DNA of 8,545 nucleotides. Origin: Desulfobacteraceae bacterium (GTDB lineage: Bacteria; Desulfobacterota; Desulfobacteria; Desulfobacterales; JAABRJ01). A program made the position numbers and the translations under genes. Shown here one piece after another: positions 1 to 6,888 of this stretch. The stretch lies in contig JAABRJ010000539.1 in NCBI GenBank assembly GCA_011390985.1, positions 1 through 8,545 on the forward strand, read 5' to 3'. Under the pieces are notes generated by a model. It was not told where the DNA came from. It was given only the letters and a program-made list of their open reading frames with translations, and did no database searches. Position 1 is the first letter of the stretch; each line of letters starts with the position of its first letter.

Positions 1-67
1 CTTGCTGTAAAAACTCTATTAGGATTCCAGCATCCTTTATCTCTAGAATAGATTATTAGAAAATTAG
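1..67. other. AT-rich left-edge segment, no gene seen
   Basis: This stretch is clearly richer in A and T than the rest of the window and has stops in all the frames I read. The last few codons before a TAG at 65-67 (Leu-Glu-Asn) may belong to the integrase remnant that follows. I see no RNA gene or clear promoter here. It could be the end of another element lying outside the window. Confidence 0.4.
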
Positions 68-401
68 AAGTGGTTACGACTCCAGGATTGGACCCGCAAA
101 CGCAAGGACGGCTCTTTCGAATGTGATTGGCTACCGATGACCAAGGAGTTGCGGAAATCCCTGCGATGGTGGTGGGACCATAGGCCCATCAAGGACCACA
201 CCCACGTTTTTCTTTGTCTGAACGAACATCCAGGCCATTTTGCGGCACAGGAGCTCGAAGACCACTGAACACTATTTGAGAAGGATTGGGCTCGAACGTG
301 TTCGTGAAGCACTCGAAAGCCTGTCTTCGAAGACAGCCGACGCCGAGGTGATCGCGTTTGAAAGAGTTTTCAGCAACGGGGAATCTGGTGGCGGGAAATG
401 A
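56..401 (+). pseudogene. Tyrosine recombinase (phage-type integrase) remnant with internal deletion
   Basis: Two blocks in different frames read as a tyrosine site-specific recombinase. Block 1 (68-226, frame of position 71) contains WTRKRKDGSFE, then WLPMTKEL and HVFLCLNE. This is the beta-hairpin region holding the catalytic Lys and the strand after it. Block 2 (228-401, one base out of phase) starts with IQAILRHRSSKTTEHYLRR, the C-terminal box with its His (246-248) and nucleophilic Tyr (273-275), and ends at a TGA at 399-401. The stretch that should lie between them, with the HxxR box, is missing at about 226-228. An in-frame TAG (65-67) also interrupts the likely continuation upstream, and the N-terminal domain with the first catalytic Arg is absent. 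The gene cannot encode an active recombinase. It lies about 90 bp from the encoded CCA end of tRNA-Asp, which suggests a decayed integrated element. Family assignment is from motif recognition. Confidence 0.72.
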
Positions 402-445
402 AAAAGCTGTCTGAAAAGCCGTCAATCGAGGAGGCGTTAAAAAGC

Positions 446-481
446 AAGAGCCCAGTTGGCTTGGTAACCAGCTGGACTCTT
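446..481 (-). terminator. Terminator of the tRNA-Val/tRNA-Asp operon
   Basis: On the minus strand an imperfect hairpin lies just downstream of tRNA-Asp. The arms are 468-481 and 446-459, the loop is 8 nt, and there is one G:T pair and one A:C mismatch. It is followed by GC and then a run of five T (complement of 439-443). The position and T-run fit a Rho-independent terminator for the tRNA transcript. Confidence 0.65.
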
Positions 482-490
482 TATGAAAAA

Positions 491-568
491 TGGCGGGAGC
501 GACGAGACTCGAACTCGCGACCTCCGGCGTGACAGGCCGGCGTTCTAACCAAACTGAACTACGCCCCC
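491..568 (-). tRNA. tRNA-Asp (anticodon GTC)
   Basis: The reverse complement folds as a complete cloverleaf. The acceptor stem pairs GGGGGCG with CGCTCCC with one G:T, the discriminator base is G, and the CCA end is encoded (491-493). The anticodon loop CTGTCAC carries GTC, and the T-loop is standard. It reads Asp codons GAU and GAC. It is the second gene after tRNA-Val, with a 27-nt spacer, presumably on one transcript. Its 3' end faces the integrase remnant, so it is a plausible old attachment site. Confidence 0.95.
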
Positions 569-595
569 GTGTGTTGCTCAAGCCGTCCGAAAGAG

Positions 596-671
596 TGGTA
601 GGCGGAACAGGGCTTGAACCTGTGACCCTCGGCTTGTAAGGCCGATGCTCTCCCAACTGAGCTACCCGCCC
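596..671 (-). tRNA. tRNA-Val (anticodon TAC)
   Basis: The reverse complement gives a full cloverleaf. The acceptor stem pairs GGGCGGG with TCCGCCT (G:T at both ends), the D-arm begins TAGCTCAG, and the anticodon loop is CTTACAA with anticodon TAC. The discriminator is A and CCA is encoded (596-598). It is the first gene of the tRNA-Val/tRNA-Asp pair and lies about 110 bp downstream of the lon stop codon on the same strand. Confidence 0.95.
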
Positions 672-720
672 GCAAATTAGCGCTGCTTGGCGACCGGTTT
701 CCTCGAAAGAGGGTTGAACA

Positions 721-747
721 ATTACCGATTTACCCAGCCAAAGTCAA
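721..747 (-). promoter_or_regulatory. Candidate promoter of the tRNA-Val/tRNA-Asp operon
   Basis: On the minus strand a TTGACT (-35, complement of 742-747) precedes GGTAAT (complement of 721-726) with a 15-bp spacer. The alternative TAATTG would have a 17-bp spacer but is a poorer -10. It lies between the lon terminator and tRNA-Val and would give a leader of roughly 40 nt. The -35 is good and the -10 is weak, so this is a tentative call. Confidence 0.45.
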
Positions 748-767
748 GGCAAAAAAGTGCCTTGTGC

Positions 768-820
768 AAAAAAACGCGGATCAATTGATCGTGGTTCGAG
801 AATGGAGTTGTTTATCCGCG
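768..820 (-). terminator. Terminator of the tig-clpP-clpX-lon operon
   Basis: On the minus strand CGCGGAT (complement of 814-820) pairs perfectly with ATCCGCG (complement of 775-781), followed directly by seven T (complement of 768-774). The 32-nt loop is long but may pair further inside (CAA with TTG). The 5' arm lies inside the last codons of lon and the 3' arm touches the stop codon. A perfect palindrome, GATCAATTGATC (779-790), overlaps the 3' arm and could form a competing fold. Confidence 0.6.
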
Positions 821-3222
821 CTGACGTCGAAATAGATGTCGCTTCCCTGGAAGAGGGTGTCGCCGTCCGCCAGCACCAAGGCATGGGTCAGGACTTCGTC
901 CATGTGTTCAACCGGCACGATTTGCACCTGTTTGGCAATGCTGGCCGGGATGTCCTTCAAGTCCTTTTCGTTGTCCCCCGGAATGAGCACCTTGCGGATA
1001 CCGGCCCGGTGGGCGGCCAGGATTTTTTCCTTCAGACCGCCGATGGGCAGCACCCGCCCGCGGAGGGTGATCTCCCCGGTCATGGCGATATCGCGGTGCA
1101 CCGGCCGACGGGTGAGGGCCGAGACGATCGAGGTGCACATCGAGATCCCCGCAGAGGGGCCGTCCTTGGGGATTGCCCCTTCGGGGACGTGGATGTGAAG
1201 GTCGGTTTTGCGGTGGAAGCGGGGGTCCAGGCCGAGCCGTTCGGCGCGCGAACGGACGTAGCTGACCGCAGCTTGGGCGGACTCCTTCATCACCTCTCCC
1301 AGTTTACCGGTAATGATCAGGTCGCCCTTGCCGGGCATCACCAGGGTTTCCACGCACAGCAGCTCGCCGCCCACATGGGTCCAGGCCAGGCCGGTAACGA
1401 TGCCGATCTGGTCGCGCTCCTCAATTTGTCCATGGCGGAAGCGCGGCGCGCCAAGATACTTCTGAACGGCGCTCTGGGCGACCTTGTAGGTTTTTTCTTG
1501 GCCGTTCTTGACCGCTTCCCGGGCGATTTTTCGGCAGATCGCGGCAATTTCACGCTCCAGATTGCGGACCCCGGCCTCGCGGGTATATTTCTGAATGATT
1601 TCGTAAACTGTGTTTTTTGAAAATTGGATGTCGTACCCCTCCAGCCCGTTCAGCCGAATCTGCTTGGGGATGAGAAAATCCTGGGCGATATTGTACTTTT
1701 CGTGTTCGGTATAGCCGGGCAGCTGAAGGACCTCCATCCGGTCCTGGAGCGGCAGGGGAATATCTGGCAGGGTATTGGCCGTTGTGATGAAGAGGATTTC
1801 CGAGAGGTCGTAATCCAGGTCCAGGTAGTGGTCGTTGAAGCTGAAGTTCTGTTCCGGGTCCAAGACTTCCAGGAGTGCCGCGGAGGGGTCGCCGCGAAAA
1901 TCCATGCTCATCTTGTCGACTTCATCCAGACAGAAAACCGGGTTGTTGGCGCCGATCTTCTTGAGTGATTGGATGATCTTTCCGGGCATGGCGCCGATGT
2001 AGGTCCGTCGGTGCCCGCGGATCTCGGCTTCATCGCGCACACCGCCCAGGGACAGCCGGACAAACTTGCGTCCGGTGGCCCGCGCCACGGATTTGGCCAG
2101 AGAGGTTTTGCCGACCCCCGGGGGGCCCACCAGGCACAGGATCGGGCCGCGGATTTTCTTCACCAGGGACTGCACCGCCAGGTATTCCACGATGCGCTCC
2201 TTGGGTTTTTCCAACCCGTAGTGGTCCTCATCCAGAATCTTCTCGGCCTCTTCGATGTCATTGCGCACCCGGCTCTTGTCAAACCACGGCAGGCTTATGA
2301 TCCACTCGATGTAGTTGCGGACAACAGTAGCTTCGGCCGACATGGGTGTCATCAGCTTGAGCTTTTCGAATTCGTGTTTGACTTTGGCAGCGGCCTCCTT
2401 GGACAGGCGTTTACGCCCGATGCGCTTTTCAAGCTCGTCAAGTTCGTCGGCGGCATCCTCTTCAGCCCCCATTTCCTTCTTGATGGCCCGCATCTGCTCG
2501 TTGAGATAGTAATTGCGCTGGGTCTTCTCCATCTGGTCCTTGACCCGGCCCTTGATCCGCTGCTCCATCACGAAGACCTCGACCTCCATTTTGATCAGTC
2601 GCAGGAGCAGCGCCAGGCGCTCGGTCAGTGATTCGGTTTCCAGCAGCAGCTGCTTGTCCTCGAGTTTGAAGGAAAAATGGGCGGCCACCGTGTCGGCCAG
2701 TTGGGAGGGATCGGGGATGGAGGCGGCGTTGCGCACCAGCTCCTTGGAGAAGTTCTTGTTCTTCTGGGCGTATTCTTCAAGGCTTTCGATGATGGCGCGG
2801 GTCAGCGCCATGGCCTCGGCCGCGTCGATCCCGCCTTCGAAGATCGGCTCGGTTTCGACCTTGAAAAAGGCTTCACTGGGCAGAAACCGGGAAATCCTGG
2901 CCCGGGCCTTGCCCTCCACCAGGGCCTTGACCGTTCCGTCGGGCAGCTTCAGCAGTTGCAGGACGGTTCCAATCGTGCCGACCCGGCTCATGTCGTTTTC
3001 CGTCGGACTGTCAACGCCCGGGTTTTTCTGAGTGACCAGAAAAATGGTTTTGTCGCTGTTCATTGCGTCGGAAAGTGCATTCACCGACCGGTTGCGCCCG
3101 ACGAAAAGCGGGGCCACCATATAGGGGAAAACCACCATGTCCCGCAGGGGGATCAACGGCAGCTGCAATTTGGCTGGAGGGCCAGCGTCCTCTGGTTTGA
3201 AAAATTTAGGCAGGTTAATCAT
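781..3222 (-). CDS. lon: ATP-dependent Lon protease (LonA)
   Basis: This is an 813-residue cytoplasmic AAA+ serine protease that unfolds and degrades misfolded and selected regulatory proteins. The N-terminal substrate-binding domain runs from about 20 to 215 (LPLIPLRDMVVFP near its start). A charged helical linker follows to about 310. The AAA+ module has Walker A GPPGVGKTS (366-374), Walker B VFCLDEVDK (429-437), a sensor-1 Asn near 483 and a sensor-2 Arg in GVRNLER (553). The C-terminal protease domain has the catalytic dyad Ser690 (PKDGPSAG) and Lys731 (GGLKEKI). Length and motif order are those of a typical LonA. After the last conserved helix (about 781) there is a tail of about 30 residues that I do not recognise. 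The ATG start is supported by the usual N-terminus, although the Shine-Dalgarno site (AGAGA, very close to the ATG) is weak. It is the last gene of the cluster, 103 bp after clpX. Confidence 0.97.
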   Translation of the reverse strand: MINLPKFFKPEDAGPPAKLQLPLIPLRDMVVFPYMVAPLFVGRNRSVNALSDAMNSDKTIFLVTQKNPGVDSPTENDMSRVGTIGTVLQLLKLPDGTVKALVEGKARARISRFLPSEAFFKVETEPIFEGGIDAAEAMALTRAIIESLEEYAQKNKNFSKELVRNAASIPDPSQLADTVAAHFSFKLEDKQLLLETESLTERLALLLRLIKMEVEVFVMEQRIKGRVKDQMEKTQRNYYLNEQMRAIKKEMGAEEDAADELDELEKRIGRKRLSKEAAAKVKHEFEKLKLMTPMSAEATVVRNYIEWIISLPWFDKSRVRNDIEEAEKILDEDHYGLEKPKERIVEYLAVQSLVKKIRGPILCLVGPPGVGKTSLAKSVARATGRKFVRLSLGGVRDEAEIRGHRRTYIGAMPGKIIQSLKKIGANNPVFCLDEVDKMSMDFRGDPSAALLEVLDPEQNFSFNDHYLDLDYDLSEILFITTANTLPDIPLPLQDRMEVLQLPGYTEHEKYNIAQDFLIPKQIRLNGLEGYDIQFSKNTVYEIIQKYTREAGVRNLEREIAAICRKIAREAVKNGQEKTYKVAQSAVQKYLGAPRFRHGQIEERDQIGIVTGLAWTHVGGELLCVETLVMPGKGDLIITGKLGEVMKESAQAAVSYVRSRAERLGLDPRFHRKTDLHIHVPEGAIPKDGPSAGISMCTSIVSALTRRPVHRDIAMTGEITLRGRVLPIGGLKEKILAAHRAGIRKVLIPGDNEKDLKDIPASIAKQVQIVPVEHMDEVLTHALVLADGDTLFQGSDIYFDVSADKQLHSRTTIN

Positions 3223-3301
3223 TTGTCTCTTTTTTGAAGTTCTAAAGTGTTTAAATCCGGGATTCGAGGGGCTGGGCGGGGCGCGGCTTACCGGAACAAC
3301 G

Positions 3302-3320
3302 GGGCCGGCTCACCCGGCCC
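3302..3320 (-). other. GC-rich intergenic hairpin between clpX and lon
   Basis: A perfect 7-bp inverted repeat, GGGCCGG / CCGGCCC with a 5-nt loop, lies 5 bp after the clpX stop. In the operon direction it is not followed by a T-run (the next bases are CGTTGTTCC), so it is not a classical terminator for clpX. On the opposite strand it is followed by TTTT. It may act as a partial terminator, as an mRNA 3'-end stabiliser or processing site setting lon apart from clpX, or as a block to antisense transcription. Confidence 0.5.
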
Positions 3321-3325
3321 TTTTA

Positions 3326-4573
3326 TCAGGCCTTTTTCTGGTTTTGCTCGTAGAGCAGGATGGGGGGTTCCTGATTGAGCACCACTTCTTCTCCCACAAC
3401 ACATTCTTTGATGTTTTCAGCTGACGGGATGTCGTACATGATGTCCAGCATGCAGCTCTCGATGATCGCCCGCAGCCCGCGCGCGCCGGATTTACGTTTG
3501 ACGGCCTCGGCAGCAATGGCCTTGAGGGCCGCATCGGTGTAGCGCAGGTTGACCCCTTCGATTTCAAACAGCTTTTGAAACTGCTTGATCAGGGCGTTGC
3601 GCGGTTCGGTCAGGATGCGAATCAGGGAGGCTTCGCTCAGCTCACCCAAGGTTGCAATCACCGGCAGACGACCGAGGAACTCGGGGATCAGGCCATACTT
3701 GATCAGGTCTTCCGGCCGCACCATTTTGAGGATTTCGCCGGTGCTCTTTTCCTCGGGCTTTTTGATCTTGGCGCCGAACCCCATCACCTTCGACCCCAGG
3801 CGGCGCATGACGATCTGCTCCAGCCCGTTGAAAGTGCCACCGCAGATGAACAGGATGTTGGAAGTGTCCACTTTGACGAAGTCCTGCTGGGGGTGCTTGC
3901 GGCCCCCCTTGGGCGGGACGCTGGCGGTGGTGCCTTCGATGATCTTCAGCAGGGCCTGCTGTACGCCCTCGCCGGAAACATCGCGGGTAATCGAGGGGTT
4001 TTCGGATTTGCGCGCGATTTTGTCGATTTCATCGATGTAGACGATGCCTCGCTTGGCTTTCTCGACATCGTAGTCGGCGTTCTGGAGCAGCGCCAGAATG
4101 ATGTTCTCGACATCCTCTCCCACATAGCCGGCCTCGGTCAGGCTGGTGGCGTCGGCGATGGTGAAGGGCACGTTGAGAAAGCGCGCCAGCGTCTGGGCCA
4201 GCAGGGTCTTGCCGCAGCCGGTGGGGCCGATCAGCAGGATGTTGCTCTTCTGGATTTCCACATCGCCGGTGGCGACCGAAGATTCCAGCCGCTTGTAGTG
4301 ATTGTGAACCGCCACGGCCATGTACTTCTTGGCCCGGTCCTGCTCGATCACATATTCGTCCAGCTTGGCCTTGATCTCCTTGGGGGTCATAAGGTTCTGA
4401 AGTCCGGCGCCGACTTCCTTCTCGGATTCCTCTTCGATGATCTCACTGCAAAGCTGGATGCATTCGTCACATATATACACAGCCGGACCTGCAATCAGCT
4501 TCTTGACCTCTTTCTGGCTTTTGCCGCAGAAAGAGCAAAAGAGATTGTCGTCCGTGCCTCCCTTTTTGGCCAT
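3326..4573 (-). CDS. clpX: ClpX, ATPase subunit of the ClpXP protease
   Basis: This is a 415-residue AAA+ unfoldase that recognises tagged substrates and threads them into ClpP. The N-terminal zinc-binding domain has Cys13, Cys16, Cys35 and Cys38. The AAA+ core has Walker A GPTGCGKT (116-123), pore loop 1 GYVG (149-152), Walker B GIVYIDEIDK (176-185), pore loop 2 with RKH (225-227), an arginine finger in GRLP (Arg302) and a sensor-2 Arg in GARGLR (365). The ClpP-docking loop reads VMGFGA (263-268), so the usual IGF tripeptide is MGF here. The ATG lies one base after the clpP stop, and its GGAGG Shine-Dalgarno site (complement of 4580-4584) is inside the end of clpP with a 6-nt spacer. This points to co-transcription and likely coupled translation. 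No key residue is missing. Confidence 0.98.
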   Translation of the reverse strand: MAKKGGTDDNLFCSFCGKSQKEVKKLIAGPAVYICDECIQLCSEIIEEESEKEVGAGLQNLMTPKEIKAKLDEYVIEQDRAKKYMAVAVHNHYKRLESSVATGDVEIQKSNILLIGPTGCGKTLLAQTLARFLNVPFTIADATSLTEAGYVGEDVENIILALLQNADYDVEKAKRGIVYIDEIDKIARKSENPSITRDVSGEGVQQALLKIIEGTTASVPPKGGRKHPQQDFVKVDTSNILFICGGTFNGLEQIVMRRLGSKVMGFGAKIKKPEEKSTGEILKMVRPEDLIKYGLIPEFLGRLPVIATLGELSEASLIRILTEPRNALIKQFQKLFEIEGVNLRYTDAALKAIAAEAVKRKSGARGLRAIIESCMLDIMYDIPSAENIKECVVGEEVVLNQEPPILLYEQNQKKA

Positions 4574-4574
4574 T

Positions 4575-5189
4575 TTATGCCTCCGTTTTTTCTAACTGAT
4601 CGAGATCGTCGCGGTTTACGATGACGTGGTCAATGAGACCGTAGGCCTTGGCTTCGGCGCCGCTCATGAAAAAGTCCCGGTCGGTGTCTTTTTTGATCTG
4701 CTTGATGTTTTTGCCGGTGTGGTTTGCCAGGATCTGGTTGAGGGTCTCTTTCATCCGGATAATCTCATTGGCTTGAATCTCGATATCCGAGGCCTGCCCC
4801 TGAAAGCCCCCCATCGGCTGATGAATCAGGATCCTTGAGTTGGGCAGCGAATAGCGCTTGCCGGCCTTTCCGGCCGCCAGCAGCACCGCGCCCATGCTGG
4901 CTGCCTGCCCGATGCAGACGGTGGCAATGTCCGGCTTGATGTACTGCATGGTGTCGTAGATCGCAAGACCAGAGGTCACGACCCCGCCGGGGGAGTTGAT
5001 ATAGAAGTTGATGTCTTTTTCGGGATCCTCGGATTCCAGAAAAAGCAGTTGGGCGATCAGGAGGTTGGCGACCTCGTCGTTTACAGGCGACCCCAGAAAG
5101 ATGATACGGTCCTTCAGCAGGCGGGAGTAAATATCGTAGGCGCGCTCGCCGCGGCTGCTCTGCTCGATAACCATTGGAATTAAGGGCAA
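4575..5189 (-). CDS. clpP: ClpP, proteolytic subunit of the Clp protease
   Basis: This is a 204-residue serine peptidase of the S14 family, which forms a double-ring 14-mer and degrades polypeptides delivered by ClpX. The catalytic triad is visible: Ser98 in GQAASMG, His123 in LIHQP and Asp172 in DTDRDFF. The start is TTG at 5187-5189, because AAGGAGG (complement of 5195-5201) lies 5 nt upstream. The first in-frame ATG (Met6) is 20 nt from that site. With this start the protein begins MPLIPMVIEQ, close to the mature N-terminus of E. coli ClpP, so it has essentially no propeptide. It lies 51 bp after tig and one base before clpX in the same operon. A small hairpin (5205-5218) precedes the Shine-Dalgarno site but has no terminator features. 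Confidence 0.97.
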   Translation of the reverse strand: MPLIPMVIEQSSRGERAYDIYSRLLKDRIIFLGSPVNDEVANLLIAQLLFLESEDPEKDINFYINSPGGVVTSGLAIYDTMQYIKPDIATVCIGQAASMGAVLLAAGKAGKRYSLPNSRILIHQPMGGFQGQASDIEIQANEIIRMKETLNQILANHTGKNIKQIKKDTDRDFFMSGAEAKAYGLIDHVIVNRDDLDQLEKTEA

Positions 5190-5201
5190 GATAGCCTCCT
5201 T
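5187..5201 (-). promoter_or_regulatory. Strong ribosome binding site that sets the TTG start of clpP
   Basis: AAGGAGG (complement of 5195-5201) lies five bases before TTG (complement of 5187-5189). The spacing is good for TTG and too long for the later ATG at codon 6, so the site decides the start. Confidence 0.8.
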
Positions 5202-5240
5202 ATGGGAAACATTTTTCCAGAACTTCGGCCGGTGGCGGTC

Positions 5241-6572
5241 TTACACGCCTTGCGGGGCGGCCGCCGGGTTTTCCAACTCCGGCGCGACTTCTTCGATGTT
5301 GCTGTTTTTGATGATAAGATTGACGGCGCTTTTTTCAAGTAGCGCGTGTTTGAAGAAGCTGAGACGCTCCGGATTCTCCTGATAGTATTTTTTGATTTCC
5401 TCGACGGGCCGGTTGGATGTCTCGGCCATGACGGCAATGCCGGCCTCCAGTTCTTCGTCCGAAAGGCTGAGGTTCTCCTGGCCGATGATTTTGTTGAGCA
5501 ATAGGTAGCGTTTCACCTGTTTTTCAGCGGTGTCGCGGTATTTTTCAGCCATCTTCTCCCGGGTTTGGCCCACTTCCTCCAGCGACATGTTGTGATAGGT
5601 AAACGCTCTTTCGGCCTCGTCCAGGATTCCCTCCAGCTCATAATTTACAAGGGTGTCGGGCACTTCGAACGGTGACTTGGCGATCAAGGCCTGGAAAATC
5701 TGTTCGTTGAGCTCCTGCTCGGTCCTTTTGGCATACCCCTTTTGGAGATTGTCACGGATCGCCGCCTTGACGGCGTCCACGGTTTCGTAAGGGCCGAGGC
5801 GCTTTGCGAACTCATCGTCGATCTCCGGCAGCACCTCCTTGCGGATCTCCTTCAGCGTGACGGCGAACTCGACCGCTTGGCCGGCGAGGGCCTTGTTGAA
5901 ATAATCTTCGGGAAACTGCACTTCGAAGCGCCGCGTTTCTCCGGCCTGCATGCCGATGATGCCGTCATCGAAGGCTTTCAGGATGTGGCCGTCGCCGAGC
6001 TTGAGGGTGAAATTCTCGGTTTTCTGAACCTCATCATACGGCTGACCGCCCTTGAAGCCTTCGTAGTCGACGATCACAGGGTCCCCTTGCTGGCAGGGCC
6101 GTGGGTCGTTGACGGGCTCCATGCGGGCCATGTTTTTCTGGAGCATTTTGATCTGGGTTTCAATTTCCACGTCGGTAATGGGGTAAACGGTCTTTTTCAA
6201 GTCGATGCCCTTGAAATCGATGTCGGCGATCTCCGGGGCGATCTCAATGGTGGCCTGGTATCGGTAGGGGCTGTGCTCCTTCATTTCGGACGGATCGATC
6301 TGGGGCTCGCCGATCGCCTTGAGTTCGGTCTGCTTCAGCGCTTCGGCAAAGGAGGTCTGAATCAGCCGCGCGGTGATGTCGGCGTGGACCTCTTTTTGGT
6401 AAATCCGCTGCAAAACTCTCCGAGGGGCTTTGCCCTGCCGAAAGCCCTTGATCTTGGCCGTCTTTTTGAGGTCGTTATAGGCTTTGTCAATTTCGGAGGT
6501 GATGTCCGCCTCGGGAATTTCGATGTGCAGGATCTTTTTTACGGAGCTCAGGTCTTCAACAGTGAATTGCAT
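5241..6572 (-). CDS. tig: Trigger factor, ribosome-associated chaperone and prolyl isomerase
   Basis: This is a 443-residue protein that binds near the ribosomal exit tunnel and shields nascent chains. The N-terminal ribosome-binding domain (about 1-130) has the signature loop GFRQGKAP (43-50). An FKBP-type peptidyl-prolyl isomerase domain covers about 150-245 (GDPVIVDYEGF at 163-173, then LGDGHILKAFDDGIIGM). The long helical C-terminal substrate-binding domain runs from about 250 to 425 and ends in a short Pro/Ala-rich tail. Length is normal for the family. The ATG at 6570-6572 has an upstream AAAGGA-type Shine-Dalgarno site, and MQFTVEDLSSVKK is a usual start. It is the first gene of tig-clpP-clpX-lon, a widespread order that joins folding to degradation. 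Confidence 0.97.
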   Translation of the reverse strand: MQFTVEDLSSVKKILHIEIPEADITSEIDKAYNDLKKTAKIKGFRQGKAPRRVLQRIYQKEVHADITARLIQTSFAEALKQTELKAIGEPQIDPSEMKEHSPYRYQATIEIAPEIADIDFKGIDLKKTVYPITDVEIETQIKMLQKNMARMEPVNDPRPCQQGDPVIVDYEGFKGGQPYDEVQKTENFTLKLGDGHILKAFDDGIIGMQAGETRRFEVQFPEDYFNKALAGQAVEFAVTLKEIRKEVLPEIDDEFAKRLGPYETVDAVKAAIRDNLQKGYAKRTEQELNEQIFQALIAKSPFEVPDTLVNYELEGILDEAERAFTYHNMSLEEVGQTREKMAEKYRDTAEKQVKRYLLLNKIIGQENLSLSDEELEAGIAVMAETSNRPVEEIKKYYQENPERLSFFKHALLEKSAVNLIIKNSNIEEVAPELENPAAAPQGV

Positions 6573-6801
6573 GCCAATCCTTTCTAAATGTCCATCCGGT
6601 AAGTTCGGCGGGGCCGGTCTTGAGGTTCCGAGTGCTTAAAGGCGCAAGCTGCAGACGCCCGAGCAGAGCGGAGCTGCTGATTCCCCGGGCAGCGGCACCC
6701 ATCGCAGGGTGTATTTGCAGCGGATTCAAATCAAAACTACCGTTGCCAGGGTCGAAACTTCGATATAATTCAGGCACCCAAAAGCGAAACCTGTTTTTAG
6801 G
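6573..6801 (-). promoter_or_regulatory. tig leader region with candidate promoter
   Basis: This is a 229-bp spacer between tRNA-Leu and tig. No coding gene is apparent and I see no clear terminator after the tRNA. A weak minus-strand promoter candidate is TTTCGC (complement of 6784-6789), a 16-bp spacer, then TATATC (complement of 6762-6767). The opposite strand of the same spot reads TATAAT (6764-6769) with TTGCCA (6743-6748) 15 bp upstream, so the direction is ambiguous. Only the region, not the exact boxes, should be relied on. Confidence 0.3.
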
Positions 6802-6888
6802 TGGTGCGAGAGGGGAGACTTGAACTCCCACTCTGTCGCCAGAGCTGGATCCTAAGTCCAGTGCGTCTACCAATTCCGCCACTCTCGC
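6802..6888 (-). tRNA. tRNA-Leu (anticodon TAG)
   Basis: This is a class II tRNA of 87 nt. The acceptor stem GCGAGAG/CTCTCGC pairs perfectly, the D-arm is TGGCGGAATTGGTAGACGC, the anticodon loop CTTAGGA carries TAG, there is a long variable arm, and the discriminator is A with encoded CCA (6802-6804). It reads CUN Leu codons, mainly CUA and CUG. It is on the same strand as tig, 229 bp upstream, and read-through into tig is possible. Confidence 0.95.

Noticed and set aside
189..656. Open reading frame of 155 codons on the minus strand
   Set aside because: It runs through tRNA-Val and tRNA-Asp. Its middle (RGRSSVWLERRPVTPE) is the well-known spurious translation of a tRNA gene, and the rest is antisense to the integrase remnant.
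746..763. Hairpin AAGGCA / TGCCTT just downstream of lon as a terminator
   Set aside because: It has no T-run after it on the minus strand and overlaps the -35 region of the tRNA promoter. The hairpin at 775-820 followed by T7 is the better terminator.
3575..4624. Long plus-strand open frame of 349 codons antisense to clpX, plus similar ones at 757-1620, 1969-2631 and 5742-6587
   Set aside because: The minus strand encodes fully conserved ClpX, Lon and trigger factor here. Long antisense frames are expected in GC-rich coding DNA and show no family motifs.
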